From: Kutzneria viridogrisea | GTDB lineage: Bacteria > Actinomycetota > Actinomycetes > Mycobacteriales > Pseudonocardiaceae | Length of the DNA: 64,000 bases | Reading direction: 5' to 3' | NCBI GenBank assembly: GCA_014138725.1 | Contig: JACJID010000002.1 | Location: 1,874,001-1,938,000, forward strand | Part shown: piece after piece, positions 1-8,664 of the stretch | Numbering within the stretch: position 1 is the first letter of the stretch | Layout: each line of letters begins with the position of its first letter | Program-made: the position numbers and the translations under genes | The notes under the pieces: generated by a model | Seen by the model: only the letters and a program-made list of their open reading frames with translations | What the model was told of the DNA's origin: nothing | Databases searched by the model: none

Positions 1-1502
1 TCGGCGCTGAGCCAGTCCACGCCGACCACGTCGGACAGGCCGTTGGGCTGCAGCAGGCGCGGGGCGCGGATGGCCACGGCGTCGGAGTTGGCGCTGCGCA
101 CCACCGAGCCGACCACGAGCTTGCCGTCGGCGACCATCGCGACCCGCACCCCGTCGCGGGACAGCCGCAGCGCGGTGATCTGCCCGAACTGGCTCAGGTC
201 GGCGGAGTTGACGGTGCGCGCGCCCCAGCTGCCGTTGGCGGAGCGGACCACCCGCACCACCCGGTTGCCGTCGGCCACCGTCCAGACCTCGTTGCTGGTG
301 TCGTTGGCGCTGTTGGTGCTCAGCCAGGTCGGTCTGGTCAGCGAGCCCGCGGTCAGGTCGGCGACCAGGCTCTGCTGGTTCAGGTCGCCGACCCGCAGCT
401 GGGCGCTGTCCGCGCTGGGCTTGGTGACCAGCGCGAGCCCGCCGCCGTCGATGGACTGCCCCGCGCTGACCACGCCGTAGTCGCCGCTGCCCGCGAGACC
501 GGCGATCGGCTTGCCGTCGAGCAGCCGGACCCGGCCGTCCAGCACCACCATGCCGGGCAGGTCGGGGCCGGGGCTGGTGCCGGAGTCGTAGGCGGGCAGG
601 TCGCTGAGCCGCCAGTCCGGGTGGTCCGGGGTGAGCGAGGTGCCGTCCACCTGGATCCGGATCCTGGAGTTGGTCGAGTTCTGCAGGGACTGCACGATCT
701 GGGCCACGATCAGCTTGGCGTTGCCCTGCGAGGTGTCCCCCGGCTTGGTCAGGTTCACCAGCAGCGCGCCGTCGGTGGTCTCCACGGCGCTGGTCCGCAG
801 CGCGGCGCTGCTGGCCAGCGCGCTGGTCACCGCTTCCTGGAGCCCGTCCGACGGGCCACCGAGCAGCAGGTCGATGATCCGGCCGGGCACCCCGTTGGCG
901 GGCTGGGAGGCCACGTAGCGCAGGTCGGGCACCAGCACGCGCTTCTGCGGGTCGAGGAAGTACAGCCGGACCTGGCGGTAGATCTCGGTGAACTTGGACA
1001 GGGTGATGATCACCCCGGCGGGCGGCGAACTGATCCGCCACTGACCGTCGGCCTGCTTCTCCAGCGGGATCGAGATGTCGTTGGCCCCGGACTCGGGCAC
1101 GAAGGACTTGTCCCCACCGAGCCTGCCGATGCGCTGCGCCGAGACCACCACCGAGGTGTGGTTGTTCTTGGTCGGGTCGTTGGTGACCTCGGAGTCGTAC
1201 CGGGTGCTGAAGGTGTCCTGGATGATCGTCACGGTGGTGGAGGGCTGCCACTTGGCCTGCGCGGCCTTGGTCAGGTAGGGCTTGCCCGCCGCGTAGTCGT
1301 TCTCCGGGTTGCCGCTGTACTGGATGAAGTCGCGGACCAGGTCGTACGGGGGCAGGTTCGGCTCGGGCTCGGCGACCGGCGCGGTGTGCGGGGCACCGCC
1401 CTCGGACTGCCCGACGCTCTTGGCGGGCAGTTCGTCCGGGATCGCGGCACAGCCAGCCAGCGCCACCAGCGCGCACAGCAGCAGGGGCGCCAGCCGCCTC
1501 AC
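1..1502 (-). CDS. lpqB: LpqB, lipoprotein of the MtrAB system (C-terminus outside the window)
   Basis: About 500 residues are visible and the gene runs off the left edge. The start is GTG with its lipobox close behind: a short hydrophobic stretch ends in LVALAGC, so the protein is expected to be a membrane-anchored lipoprotein. The start overlaps the mtrB stop by four bases (GTGA), indicating translational coupling. The middle part (LLLGGPSDGLQEAVTSAL) looks like a GerMN-type domain and the rest like the beta-propeller-like LpqB C-terminal region. LpqB is known to work with the sensor kinase MtrB in actinobacteria. Family and position after mtrB agree. Confidence 0.93.
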   Translation of the reverse strand, partial: MRRLAPLLLCALVALAGCAAIPDELPAKSVGQSEGGAPHTAPVAEPEPNLPPYDLVRDFIQYSGNPENDYAAGKPYLTKAAQAKWQPSTTVTIIQDTFSTRYDSEVTNDPTKNNHTSVVVSAQRIGRLGGDKSFVPESGANDISIPLEKQADGQWRISSPPAGVIITLSKFTEIYRQVRLYFLDPQKRVLVPDLRYVASQPANGVPGRIIDLLLGGPSDGLQEAVTSALASSAALRTSAVETTDGALLVNLTKPGDTSQGNAKLIVAQIVQSLQNSTNSRIRIQVDGTSLTPDHPDWRLSDLPAYDSGTSPGPDLPGMVVLDGRVRLLDGKPIAGLAGSGDYGVVSAGQSIDGGGLALVTKPSADSAQLRVGDLNQQSLVADLTAGSLTRPTWLSTNSANDTSNEVWTVADGNRVVRVVRSANGSWGARTVNSADLSQFGQITALRLSRDGVRVAMVADGKLVVGSVVRSANSDAVAIRAPRLLQPNGLSDVVGVDWLSA

Positions 1503-3274
1503 CGGGCCTCCTCGTGCTGGTCGACGGGGGTGTCCTCGCCGATCAACGAGGTGGTGCCGAGCGAGTCGGCGGGCTGCCAGCTGATCTCCGCCACGGCGGG
1601 TTCGTCCTCCTCGACGGGGTCCTGCTCGGCGGGCGCCTCGGCCTGGGCCTCGGCACGGACCGGCGGTTCGTCCTCGGGCGGCAGCGGCAGCGGGCTGGAG
1701 GTCAGCTCCACGCCCTGCACGCGTGGCAGGGTCAGCCGGAAGCAGGCGCCCGAGCCCTGCTCGCCCCAGGCCTCCAGCCAGCCGCCGTGCAGCCGCGCAT
1801 CCTCCACGCTGATGGCCAGCCCCAGACCGGTGCCGCCGGTGCGCCGGTTGCGCGAAGGGTCGGCGCGCCAGAACCGGTTGAACACCAGCTCGGCCTCGCC
1901 CTCGCGCAGGCCGACACCGAAGTCCCGGACGGTGATCGCCACGGCCTCGGCCGAGGTGGCCACGCGGACCCGCACCGGCAGGCCCTCCCCGTGGTCGACG
2001 GCATTGGCCAGCAGGTTGCGCAGCACGCGCTCGACGCGGCGGGCGTCCACCTCGGCGGGCACCTCGTCCTCGGGCGCGTAGATCTCGACCTCGCTGCCCG
2101 CGGTGCCCGCGATGGCGCTGACCGAGGCCACCGCGCGCTCCACGATGCCGCGCACGTCGACCAGGTCGGCGGCCAGGTCCTCCACGCCAGCGTCCAGCCT
2201 GCTGATCTCCAGCAGGTCGCCGAGCAGCGCCTCGAACCGGTCCAGCTCGTCGACCAGCAGCTCGGTGGAGCGGGACAGCCCAGCGGGGAACTGCTCACGG
2301 GAGGCGTGCAGCACGTCGGCGGCCATGCGCACCGTGGTCAGCGGGGTGCGCAGCTCGTGCGAGACGTCGGAGGTGAACCGGCGCTGCAACTGGCCGAACT
2401 CCTCCAGCTTGTGGATCTGCGCCTGGATGCTCTCGGCCATCTCGTTGTACGACTCGGCCAGCCGGGCCACGTCGTCCTCGCCGATGACCTGCATGCGGTC
2501 GTCCAGGTTGCCCTCGGCGAACCGCTCGGCCACCTCGGCGGCCTGCCGGACCGGCCGGACCACCTGCTTGGTGACCAGGTTGGTGATGCCCGCCAGCAAC
2601 AGCAGCAGCACGATGCCGCCGACGACCAGGGTGGACTGCACAACCCCGGTGGTGCGCTGCTCGGCGGTCAGCGGGAACAGCAGGTAGAGCTGCACGGGGT
2701 GGGTGGCGCTGAGCACCGGGGCGCCGACCACGAGCATGGTGGTCAGCCCGCCGTCGCGGGGCACGGTGTGGATGGCGGTGGCGATCTGCCCGCCCTGCAC
2801 GAACTTCTTGAGGTCCTCGGGCACGTCGCCGAAGTGCCCGGTGGCGGTGACCGCGCCGGTGGAGTCGGTGGAGCGGTAGTCGGCGAGCACCGGCTCGAAG
2901 GCACCGGCGGACGCGCCCGCGGAGCTGCCGTCACTGGTGCTGGTCAGCTGGTTGAGCGCGGTCGTGAAGCGGGCCAGCAGGCTGTCCGAGCCGGGGCTGA
3001 CCCCGACCAGCTGGTGCTGCACCGCGCCGACGTTGGCCTTGATCTGGGCGACCGCGGCGTCGATCTTGGTTGTCAGCAGCTGGTTGGTGATCTGCGTCTG
3101 CAGCACGATGCCCAGCACGAACACCACCGCCGAGGACAGGGCGAGCGTGCTGACCACCACGCGCAGCTGCAGCGAGCGGCGCCACAGCTCGCTGGCGCGC
3201 TGCCAGCGCTCGCGCACCACCACGGGCGCGTCGTGCAGCCAGCGCGCCACCGAGCGCGTGTCGAACCACCTCAT
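1499..3274 (-). CDS. mtrB: MtrB, sensor histidine kinase
   Basis: 591 residues. A membrane segment lies near residues 38-60, then an extracytoplasmic region, a second membrane segment near 205-230, a HAMP linker, the phospho-acceptor H box (DVSHELRTPLTTVR) near residue 305, an N box (NLLANAVDHGEG) and G boxes (GLGLAIS). The C-terminal 70 residues are acidic and proline-rich and probably disordered. MtrB phosphorylates MtrA and is linked in actinobacteria to cell division, wall metabolism and osmotic response. It follows mtrA by 16 bases and its stop overlaps the lpqB start, so mtrA-mtrB-lpqB is one operon. Confidence 0.96.
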   Translation of the reverse strand: MRWFDTRSVARWLHDAPVVVRERWQRASELWRRSLQLRVVVSTLALSSAVVFVLGIVLQTQITNQLLTTKIDAAVAQIKANVGAVQHQLVGVSPGSDSLLARFTTALNQLTSTSDGSSAGASAGAFEPVLADYRSTDSTGAVTATGHFGDVPEDLKKFVQGGQIATAIHTVPRDGGLTTMLVVGAPVLSATHPVQLYLLFPLTAEQRTTGVVQSTLVVGGIVLLLLLAGITNLVTKQVVRPVRQAAEVAERFAEGNLDDRMQVIGEDDVARLAESYNEMAESIQAQIHKLEEFGQLQRRFTSDVSHELRTPLTTVRMAADVLHASREQFPAGLSRSTELLVDELDRFEALLGDLLEISRLDAGVEDLAADLVDVRGIVERAVASVSAIAGTAGSEVEIYAPEDEVPAEVDARRVERVLRNLLANAVDHGEGLPVRVRVATSAEAVAITVRDFGVGLREGEAELVFNRFWRADPSRNRRTGGTGLGLAISVEDARLHGGWLEAWGEQGSGACFRLTLPRVQGVELTSSPLPLPPEDEPPVRAEAQAEAPAEQDPVEEDEPAVAEISWQPADSLGTTSLIGEDTPVDQHEEAR

Positions 3275-3290
3275 CGGCGGCGCGGCCCGA

Positions 3291-3977
3291 TCACGGAGGG
3301 CCGGCCTTGTACCCCACGCCGCGCACGGTCAGCACGACCTCGGGGTGCTCCGGGTCCTTCTCGACCTTGGACCGCAGCCGCTGCACGTGCACGTTGACCA
3401 GCCGGGTGTCGGCCGCGTGCCGGTAGCCCCAGACCTGCTCGAGCAGCACCTCGCGGGTGAACACCTGCCGCGGCTTGCGGGCCAGCGCGACCAGCAGGTC
3501 GAACTCCAGCGGGGTGAGCTGGATGGCCTGCCCCTCCCTGGTCACCTCGTGCCCGGGCACGTCGATGCTCAGGTCACCGATGGCCAGCACCTCGGCGGGC
3601 TCGGACTCGGTGCGCCGCAGCCGGGTGCGGATGCGGGCGACCAGCTCCTTCGGCTTGAACGGCTTGACCACGTAGTCATCGGCGCCGGACTCGAGTCCGA
3701 GCACGATGTCCACGGTGTCGCTCTTGGCGGTGAGCATCACGATGGGGACCCCGGACTCGGCGCGGATCGCCTTGCACACGTCGATGCCGTTCATGCCTGG
3801 CAGCATGAGGTCGAGCAGCACGAGGTCGGGCTTGAGCTCCCGCAACGCGGGCAGCGCGCGGGCACCGTCGGCCACAACCGCGGTGTCGAAGCCCTCGCCC
3901 CGCAGGACGATCGTGAGCATCTCGGCCAGGGCGGGGTCGTCGTCGACAACCAGCACACGTGCCTTCATGCCCATCAT
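3291..3977 (-). CDS. mtrA: MtrA, response regulator
   Basis: 228 residues with an N-terminal receiver domain (acidic pocket DDD at 12-14, phospho-acceptor Asp56 in LVLLDLMLPG, Lys in the MLTAKS motif) and a C-terminal OmpR-type winged helix. I chose the ATG at 3977 because it gives the same length and the same Asp56 numbering as mycobacterial MtrA. Alternative ATGs lie three and nine bases downstream, and the frame stays open 108 bases upstream, but that extension is not family-like. MtrA is a DNA-binding regulator of wall and division genes. Confidence 0.95.
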   Translation of the reverse strand: MMGMKARVLVVDDDPALAEMLTIVLRGEGFDTAVVADGARALPALRELKPDLVLLDLMLPGMNGIDVCKAIRAESGVPIVMLTAKSDTVDIVLGLESGADDYVVKPFKPKELVARIRTRLRRTESEPAEVLAIGDLSIDVPGHEVTREGQAIQLTPLEFDLLVALARKPRQVFTREVLLEQVWGYRHAADTRLVNVHVQRLRSKVEKDPEHPEVVLTVRGVGYKAGPP

Positions 3978-4119
3978 CGTCGCACTGCTGGCCGGGGCGC
4001 CGCGCGCGCCCCAACGATCACCACCGGCCGCGACCACCCCGACGCGCTCCGCACTCGCCTGCCACTGACTGTTCACCAGGCCCACCTCACCCTCCGCCGC
4101 ACTGGCTCACGGGCTACAG

Positions 4120-4166
4120 CGTGTAACGCTCACGTTTTGTTACCGACTGTATGGTTGAAAATTGAA
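4120..4166. promoter_or_regulatory. AT-rich divergent control region between mtrA and the VOC gene
   Basis: This is the most AT-rich spot locally. It contains an inverted pair GTAAC (4123-4127) / GTTAC (4139-4143) and a direct TTGAA pair (TTGAAAATTGAA). GTAAC-like half sites have been reported for MtrA-type regulators, so autoregulation is possible. That link is inference from a short motif. Confidence 0.35.
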
Positions 4167-4188
4167 CAAGTTCTCCGGGAGGCAGGCC

Positions 4189-4677
4189 ATGGCGATCCGC
4201 AGGCTCAACCACGCAGTGCTCTACGTGCGCGACACCGAGCGCAGCGTCGCCTTCTACACCCAGGTGCTGGGCTTCCGCGTGGTGCAGCAGGGGCCGGGCG
4301 CGGCGTTCCTGCGGGCACCGGAGTCGGACAACGACCACGACCTGGGCCTGTTCCAGGTCGGCGAGCAGGCCGGGCCGTCCGGGGCGGGCAACACCACGGT
4401 GGGCCTGTACCACCTCGCCTGGTCCGTGCGCACCCTCACCGACCTGGCCGAACACGCCGTGAAGCTGCGCGAGGCCGGGGCACTGGTCGGCGCCTCCGAC
4501 CACGTCACCACCAAGGCGCTGTACGCCAAGGACCCCGACGGGATCGAGTTCGAGGTGTCCTGGCTGGTGCCGCTGGACCGGGTGACCGAGCAGATGCGCG
4601 CCGCGGCGGGCACGCACCCGCTGGACATCGAGGCCGAGATCCGGCACTGGGGCCCGGAGCTGGTGGGCGCCCTGTAG
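4189..4677 (+). CDS. VOC-fold (glyoxalase/dioxygenase-like) protein
   Basis: 162 residues. The ATG at 4189 has a good ribosome site (GGGAGG about eight bases upstream); an in-frame ATG 27 bases earlier lacks one. Two beta-alpha-beta-beta-beta units are recognisable: the first begins LNHAVLYVRDTERSVAFYTQVLGF and the second TTVGLYHLAWSVRTLTDL, followed by DPDGIEFEVSW, the usual metal-binding Glu segment. The first His (LNH), the second (LYHLAW) and the Glu (IEFEV) fit a metal site. The substrate cannot be read from sequence. The gene diverges from mtrA and is followed at once by repeat copy A. Confidence 0.8.
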   Translation: MAIRRLNHAVLYVRDTERSVAFYTQVLGFRVVQQGPGAAFLRAPESDNDHDLGLFQVGEQAGPSGAGNTTVGLYHLAWSVRTLTDLAEHAVKLREAGALVGASDHVTTKALYAKDPDGIEFEVSWLVPLDRVTEQMRAAAGTHPLDIEAEIRHWGPELVGAL

Positions 4678-4786
4678 GTGTCCACAGGCGGCGAGTTGTC
4701 CACATGTGGATCTTGAGCAAGATCAGGTGTCGGGGGTGGGCGGTAGACTGGTGTCGGGGTCGCCCCCCAGGGAGTGGCGGGGGATG
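4678..4786. repeat. 109-bp intergenic element, copy A
   Basis: It starts at the base after the VOC stop. In the direction of that gene it shows two nonamers, GTGTCCACA (4678-4686) and TTGTCCACA (4696-4704), 18 bp start to start. Then come the palindrome CCACATGTGG (4700-4709), the hairpin GATCTTGAGCAAGATC (4709-4724), and a GC-rich tail with GGTAGACTGG and GGGGTCGCC. It lies between converging genes. Copies B (12579), C (17861) and D (37467) share every part. Confidence 0.9.
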
Positions 4787-4798
4787 TTCATGGGTGGG

Positions 4799-5440
4799 TC
4801 AGGCCAGCAGTGAGGTCGCCAGGGTGCTGAAATCGCTGGTGGCGACCCCGTCGACCACGTGCCAGGGGGCCAGCCAGCCGTCGGCGGCGAGCTGGTCGTA
4901 GACCTGGGCGCAGCGGGCCTGCAGGCCGTCGTCGGACTCGTAGCTGTCCCTGGCCCGCGTCGCGTCGGCGTCCTCGCGGCGGGCGGCCCGCTGGGCTGCG
5001 ACCTCGACCGGCACGCGGAGCAGCAGCTGGGCGTCGGGAACCGGCAGCCCGAACCGGCCGACCTCCAGCTCGTGCACCCAGCGGACGAACTCACCGCGGC
5101 CGTCCTCGTGCAGCCGCGCGGCGCCGTAGGCCGCGTTCGAGGCGATGTACCGGTCCAGCAGCACCACGTCGTGCTCGGCGAGGCCCTGCTCGATCTGCTC
5201 GATCGCGGCCCTGCGGTCCAGGGCGAACAGCACGGCCATGCCGTGCACGGACTTCACCAGGTCGCCGAGCCGGAGGTACATCGCGTCACGGACCAGGTCG
5301 GCGTGCACGTCCTGGCCGTACCTCGGGAAGGCGATCCTGGTGCTGGACGCCCCCGATTTGTCGAATTCGACGGTCAACGCATCGGCCAGCGTCCGCTTGC
5401 CCGCACCGTCCAGTCCCTCGATCACGACCAGTTTCGCCAC
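4799..5440 (-). CDS. tmk: Thymidylate kinase
   Basis: 213 residues, close to the usual length. A P-loop (EGLDGAGKRTL, residues about 8-18) matches the actinobacterial Tmk version with Arg before Thr. The LDRY motif near residue 95 (VVLLDRYIASNAAYGAAR) is the DRY/DRH base-binding signature. It phosphorylates dTMP to dTDP in the cytoplasm. The position beside mtrAB-lpqB is the same as in mycobacteria, though here a VOC gene and repeat A separate them. Confidence 0.93.
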   Translation of the reverse strand: MAKLVVIEGLDGAGKRTLADALTVEFDKSGASSTRIAFPRYGQDVHADLVRDAMYLRLGDLVKSVHGMAVLFALDRRAAIEQIEQGLAEHDVVLLDRYIASNAAYGAARLHEDGRGEFVRWVHELEVGRFGLPVPDAQLLLRVPVEVAAQRAARREDADATRARDSYESDDGLQARCAQVYDQLAADGWLAPWHVVDGVATSDFSTLATSLLA

Positions 5441-5620
5441 GCGGACCAGCCTATGACCAGCTCACCCGCGTCCACGGCGCGGGTGCTTGAGGTCTGGTGC
5501 TTTCCCCGGCAGGGTCCCCGGGGGACTTAACCGATTGGGTGAGGAAACGCCCCCGCGTGTACGCGACTGGACGCTGTCAGGCACTTATCGTGTTCATACC
5601 CGCGCCGGAGGTAGCCGCAG

Positions 5621-6967
5621 ATGGGACGAACTGTGGCCGGAGTCGACTACTACGAACTGCTGGAAGTGAAGCCTGGCGCGTCCCAGGCGGAGATCAAGTC
5701 TGCGCACCGCAGCCTGGTGAAGGTCCTGCACCCGGACGCCGGGGGCAGCCAGATCATGTTCCGGCTGGTCCAGGAGGCCTACGAGACGCTGTCCGACCCG
5801 GAGCGCCGCGCCGCCTACGACCTGCGGCGGGGCATGGCCGGATCGCGCGGCGCCCCCCGCACCAGGCCGCCGACCCGACCGGCCCCCGAGTGGGAGGGCT
5901 GGGAGGAGTACGAGGAGGAGCTGCACGAGCCGGAACCCGAGCCGGAACCGGAACCGCAGCAGCCGGTGGGCTTCCCGTCCGGCCTGCGGGCGATCCCCAC
6001 CGAGTCCATTCCCTGGTGGCAGTCGGTGGACCCGGAGTCCAAGGTGTCCTGGCGGCCCGGGTTCGGCTGGGCGCAGCGCTGCTTCTTCATCGGCGCCGCG
6101 CTGTGGACGGCCCTGCTCGCGGCCACGGCGGTCCCGCTGTTCGCCAAGGGCCTGACCACGGTGGCGCTGGTGGTGATCGTGCCGCTGGTCTACGTGGCGG
6201 TGACCATCGCGGGCAAGGCCACACCGAAGTTCATCACCTGGCTCACCTACTTCTGGGCCGCGGGCATGACCGGGCTCGGCGTCTGGTCCCTGGCCCAGGG
6301 CGAGCTGTACGGGGTGGCGGTGCTGCTGCTGGCGGGCGGCGTGTTCGCCCTGCCGCCGCTGTGCCGCTGGTACCTGGCCTCACGGGCGACGGAACGGATC
6401 TTCACCTACGAGTTCCGGTCCTTCAACCTGTTCGGCGCACCCGGTACGCGGCTGCTCGCCGCCGAGGACGAGCCGGTCAAGGAGTGCGACGACGGCGAGT
6501 GGATGACCCTGGACCTGCTCTCGGGCTACCTCGGGCAGATCCCGGCAGTGCGGATCTTCCACGGGCTGGCCTGGCCGGGCTCCTCCAAGGCCGAGGTGGA
6601 CCACGCCGTGCTGTGCGGGCACAAGCTGCTGCTGATCGAGTCGCGCAGCTGGCTGCCGGGCCACTACACCTGTGACGCCAAGGGTGCGCTGCAACGCGAC
6701 GGGGCCGCCTTCGAGGGCTCGGACCTGCGGCTGGCCAAGACCGTCGCGGCCTACCAGATGCTGCTGCCCAAGATGGACGTGCAGGGCTTCGTGCTGGTGC
6801 ACCCGCGCGAACCGGGTGAGATCACCTCCGCGATGCCCGCGACCGTGCCCATCGACGTGATCGGCCCGGAGGACTTCGTACGCGGGGTCGGCGGCTGGCT
6901 GGCCGGTGAGCCCGCGCTGATCGACCGGGACGTGTTCCTGACCCTGCTGGACCAGGTCAAGGCCTGA
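5621..6967 (+). CDS. J-domain membrane protein with NERD-like C-terminus
   Basis: 448 residues, with GGAGG placed before the ATG. Residues about 8-70 form a J domain with an intact HPD (37-39), which normally stimulates Hsp70 ATPase. Then comes an acidic proline/glutamate linker with EPEPEPEPE repeats (around 100-115), three or four hydrophobic segments between about 145 and 250, and a C-terminal region (VRIFHGLAWP...EVDHAVLCGHKLLLIESRSW) resembling the nuclease-related NERD fold. No DnaK or GrpE is nearby. The combination suggests a membrane-tethered co-chaperone; whether the NERD part has any activity is unknown. Confidence 0.8.
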   Translation: MGRTVAGVDYYELLEVKPGASQAEIKSAHRSLVKVLHPDAGGSQIMFRLVQEAYETLSDPERRAAYDLRRGMAGSRGAPRTRPPTRPAPEWEGWEEYEEELHEPEPEPEPEPQQPVGFPSGLRAIPTESIPWWQSVDPESKVSWRPGFGWAQRCFFIGAALWTALLAATAVPLFAKGLTTVALVVIVPLVYVAVTIAGKATPKFITWLTYFWAAGMTGLGVWSLAQGELYGVAVLLLAGGVFALPPLCRWYLASRATERIFTYEFRSFNLFGAPGTRLLAAEDEPVKECDDGEWMTLDLLSGYLGQIPAVRIFHGLAWPGSSKAEVDHAVLCGHKLLLIESRSWLPGHYTCDAKGALQRDGAAFEGSDLRLAKTVAAYQMLLPKMDVQGFVLVHPREPGEITSAMPATVPIDVIGPEDFVRGVGGWLAGEPALIDRDVFLTLLDQVKA

Positions 6968-7513
6968 CGCAGGGGCGCGGGGCGAGCACGTCGGCGCCCC
7001 GCACGAGTCGAAGCTCTGCGCGCACCCCGCCTGCCGTCACGGCGTAGTGGCCGGGCGAGGCGGACTCACCCTCGTGGCTGAACGGCACCTGGGTGTTCCA
7101 CGGTGCGTCACCGACCGGGCCGATGATCGGCAGGATCGGCACGTCGCCGAACTGGCGGCAGCCCACCGAGGCGAGGGTGAGGCTGAACCCCTTGATCATG
7201 GTGTCGGCGTGCGAGTAGCCCGCGTAGTGGTCGGCGGTGTCCGGGTTCCACTGGAGCATGCCGAAGGGGCTGCTCGGGCCGGGGAAGTTGTTGATCTCGC
7301 CGACGGTCGGGCCCCGGAGCCGGTGCCGGTCCTCGGATCGGTCAGCGCCACCGGGTCCACCGGCGGCGCTCCGCCGGACAGGGTGAACCCCGACACCCAG
7401 AACGCCGGAACGATCACCAAGGCCAGTGCGCGCAGGGGCTCCCCAGCAAGTTCGCTCGTACGGCGGTTGTCATGTGCCCGACAACCGATCGTCAAAAACT
7501 GGCACCCACGCAC
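6957..7513 (-). pseudogene. N-terminal remnant of a GH92 family alpha-mannosidase
   Basis: Two reading frames together give a GH92 N-terminus. The first (7513 to about 7315) encodes a hydrophobic leader and DPVALTDPRTGTGSG. After a shift of frame near 7310-7320 the second gives GEINNFPGPSSPFGMLQWNPD, then PFSHEGESASPGHYAV, which is the GH92 signature. Similarity ends soon after and the frame stops inside the end of the neighbouring DnaJ-like gene. GH92 enzymes are usually over 700 residues, so only about 150 remain. Frameshift plus truncation make this a decayed gene. Confidence 0.72.
7464..7487. promoter_or_regulatory. Perfect inverted repeat, possible operator
   Basis: CGGTTGTC (7464-7471) and GACAACCG (7480-7487) are perfect 8-base inverted repeats with an 8-base spacer, in an AT-richer stretch about 80 bases upstream of the XRE-type regulator. 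The symmetry suits a dimeric regulator, perhaps the neighbouring one. The target is inferred from position only. Confidence 0.4.
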
Positions 7514-7569
7514 GGATGAGCCACGCCGAAAAACTCACCCGTAGGGGTCACTATCAATCACCAAAACGA

Positions 7570-8553
7570 GTGACTACTGTGACGATCACTTCGGACACGG
7601 CAGGCCGGGAGATGGGTGGTGCCGCGTTGGCCGGCGAGAGCCAGCTCTCCTCACCAGAGGAGATACCTCCGAGCGGGGGAAGCCACACCGCACTGTCGGA
7701 TGCGCTCCGTGACGGCCCGTTCCACCAGGCACTGCACCAGGCGATCCTGGCCAAGGGCCTGTCACTGGCCCGGCTGCGCGCGCAACTGGACACGGCGGGC
7801 GCCCACATCGGGCAGTCCACCCTGAGCTACTGGCAGCGCGGACTGCGCAGACCCGAGATGCCCAGGGCCACCGAGGCGGTGCTCGCCCTGGAACAGGTGC
7901 TGGACCTACCGGTGCAGTCCCTGCTCAGCCTGCTCGAACCGATCAGCGACGGCTCGGCACGGCAGAACGGCGCCGTGGAGGAGATCGAGCAGGACCTGCG
8001 CAACAGCGGGCTGCGGCTGCGCGCGCTGCACGAGGTGGTGACGGTCAACGCCGCCCGGTCACGGCGCTCGGTGCTCAACCGGATCGTGGTGGAGGCCCTG
8101 GAGCACGGCGCGGACCGGTACCTGGCGCTGCACCAGGCCGACGAGCGCGGACGGGTCGAGCACTCCGCGGTGCACACCGCCGAGGGGTGCCGCGCGGGCC
8201 GGGTCCGCAAGCGCGCGCCCGACGGATCGGTGGCCTTCGAGCTGCTGTTCGACCGCAAGCTCGCCGTGGGCGACACGCACGTGTTCAGCTACTCCGTGGT
8301 GGACACCGCCAGCGGGCAGACCGGGGGCCACGTGCGCCGGTTCGCCGCGCCGGTCGGCAACTACCTGCTCCAGCTGCGGTTCCACCGGGGCGTGCTGCCC
8401 GCCCGGTGCTTCCGCGAGGTGCACGGGCCGGACGTCGAGGTCAGCGAGCTGCACTACGGCCTGGACGGCGTGGTCAGCGCCTACTTCGAGCCGGTCGAGG
8501 CCGAACGGGCCGGGATCACCGTGCTCTGGGGCCAGGCCTCCGGCGGCTGCTGA
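7570..8553 (+). CDS. XRE-type helix-turn-helix regulator
   Basis: About 327 residues from a GTG at 7570. ATGs at 7516 and 7612 are other possible starts and none has a strong ribosome site. After a disordered N-terminus there is a Cro/CI-type helix-turn-helix (LRAQLDTAGAHIGQSTLSYWQRGLRRPE). The C-terminal 200 residues are a beta-rich domain with conserved segments such as VLNRIVVEAL and FRVV-like strands that I cannot assign to a named ligand-binding family. The gene faces ahcY and ends in the hairpin at 8568-8616. The target genes are unknown. Confidence 0.7.
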   Translation: MTTVTITSDTAGREMGGAALAGESQLSSPEEIPPSGGSHTALSDALRDGPFHQALHQAILAKGLSLARLRAQLDTAGAHIGQSTLSYWQRGLRRPEMPRATEAVLALEQVLDLPVQSLLSLLEPISDGSARQNGAVEEIEQDLRNSGLRLRALHEVVTVNAARSRRSVLNRIVVEALEHGADRYLALHQADERGRVEHSAVHTAEGCRAGRVRKRAPDGSVAFELLFDRKLAVGDTHVFSYSVVDTASGQTGGHVRRFAAPVGNYLLQLRFHRGVLPARCFREVHGPDVEVSELHYGLDGVVSAYFEPVEAERAGITVLWGQASGGC

Positions 8554-8662
8554 GCGGGACTCATGCGCCTGTGGGCGGGACTCGCGGGCTGTTACCCCGC
8601 GAGTCCCGCCCACAGGACGGCGAATCCCGCTCACGGGCGGCCGAGTCCCGGCCGCCCGCACA
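8551..8662. repeat. 21-bp period array R1, two arms in inverted orientation
   Basis: Cores GGGACTC begin at 8556 and 8577; inverted cores CGAGTCCCG or variants begin at 8600, 8621 and 8642. Each step within an arm is exactly 21 bp. The array fills the space between the converging XRE gene and ahcY and its first bases are the XRE stop codon. Confidence 0.85.
8568..8616. terminator. Long perfect hairpin, likely two-way terminator
   Basis: A 21-base arm (8568-8588) pairs perfectly with 8596-8616 around a 7-base loop. It lies between converging genes and is made of the 21-bp repeat units of array R1. There is no T tract, as is common for actinobacterial terminators. Confidence 0.7.
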
Positions 8663-8664
8663 AC

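Noticed and set aside
621-2081. Plus-strand open frames across lpqB-mtrB
   Set aside because: Low-complexity shadow of the known operon; no start context or motif.
4678-4786. Insertion sequence ends
   Set aside because: The element has no terminal inverted repeats and no coding capacity; its palindromes are internal.
5441-5620. c-di-AMP-type riboswitch before the J-domain gene
   Set aside because: Some GC-rich pairing is possible, but the conserved loops were not found and the J-domain gene is not a typical target.
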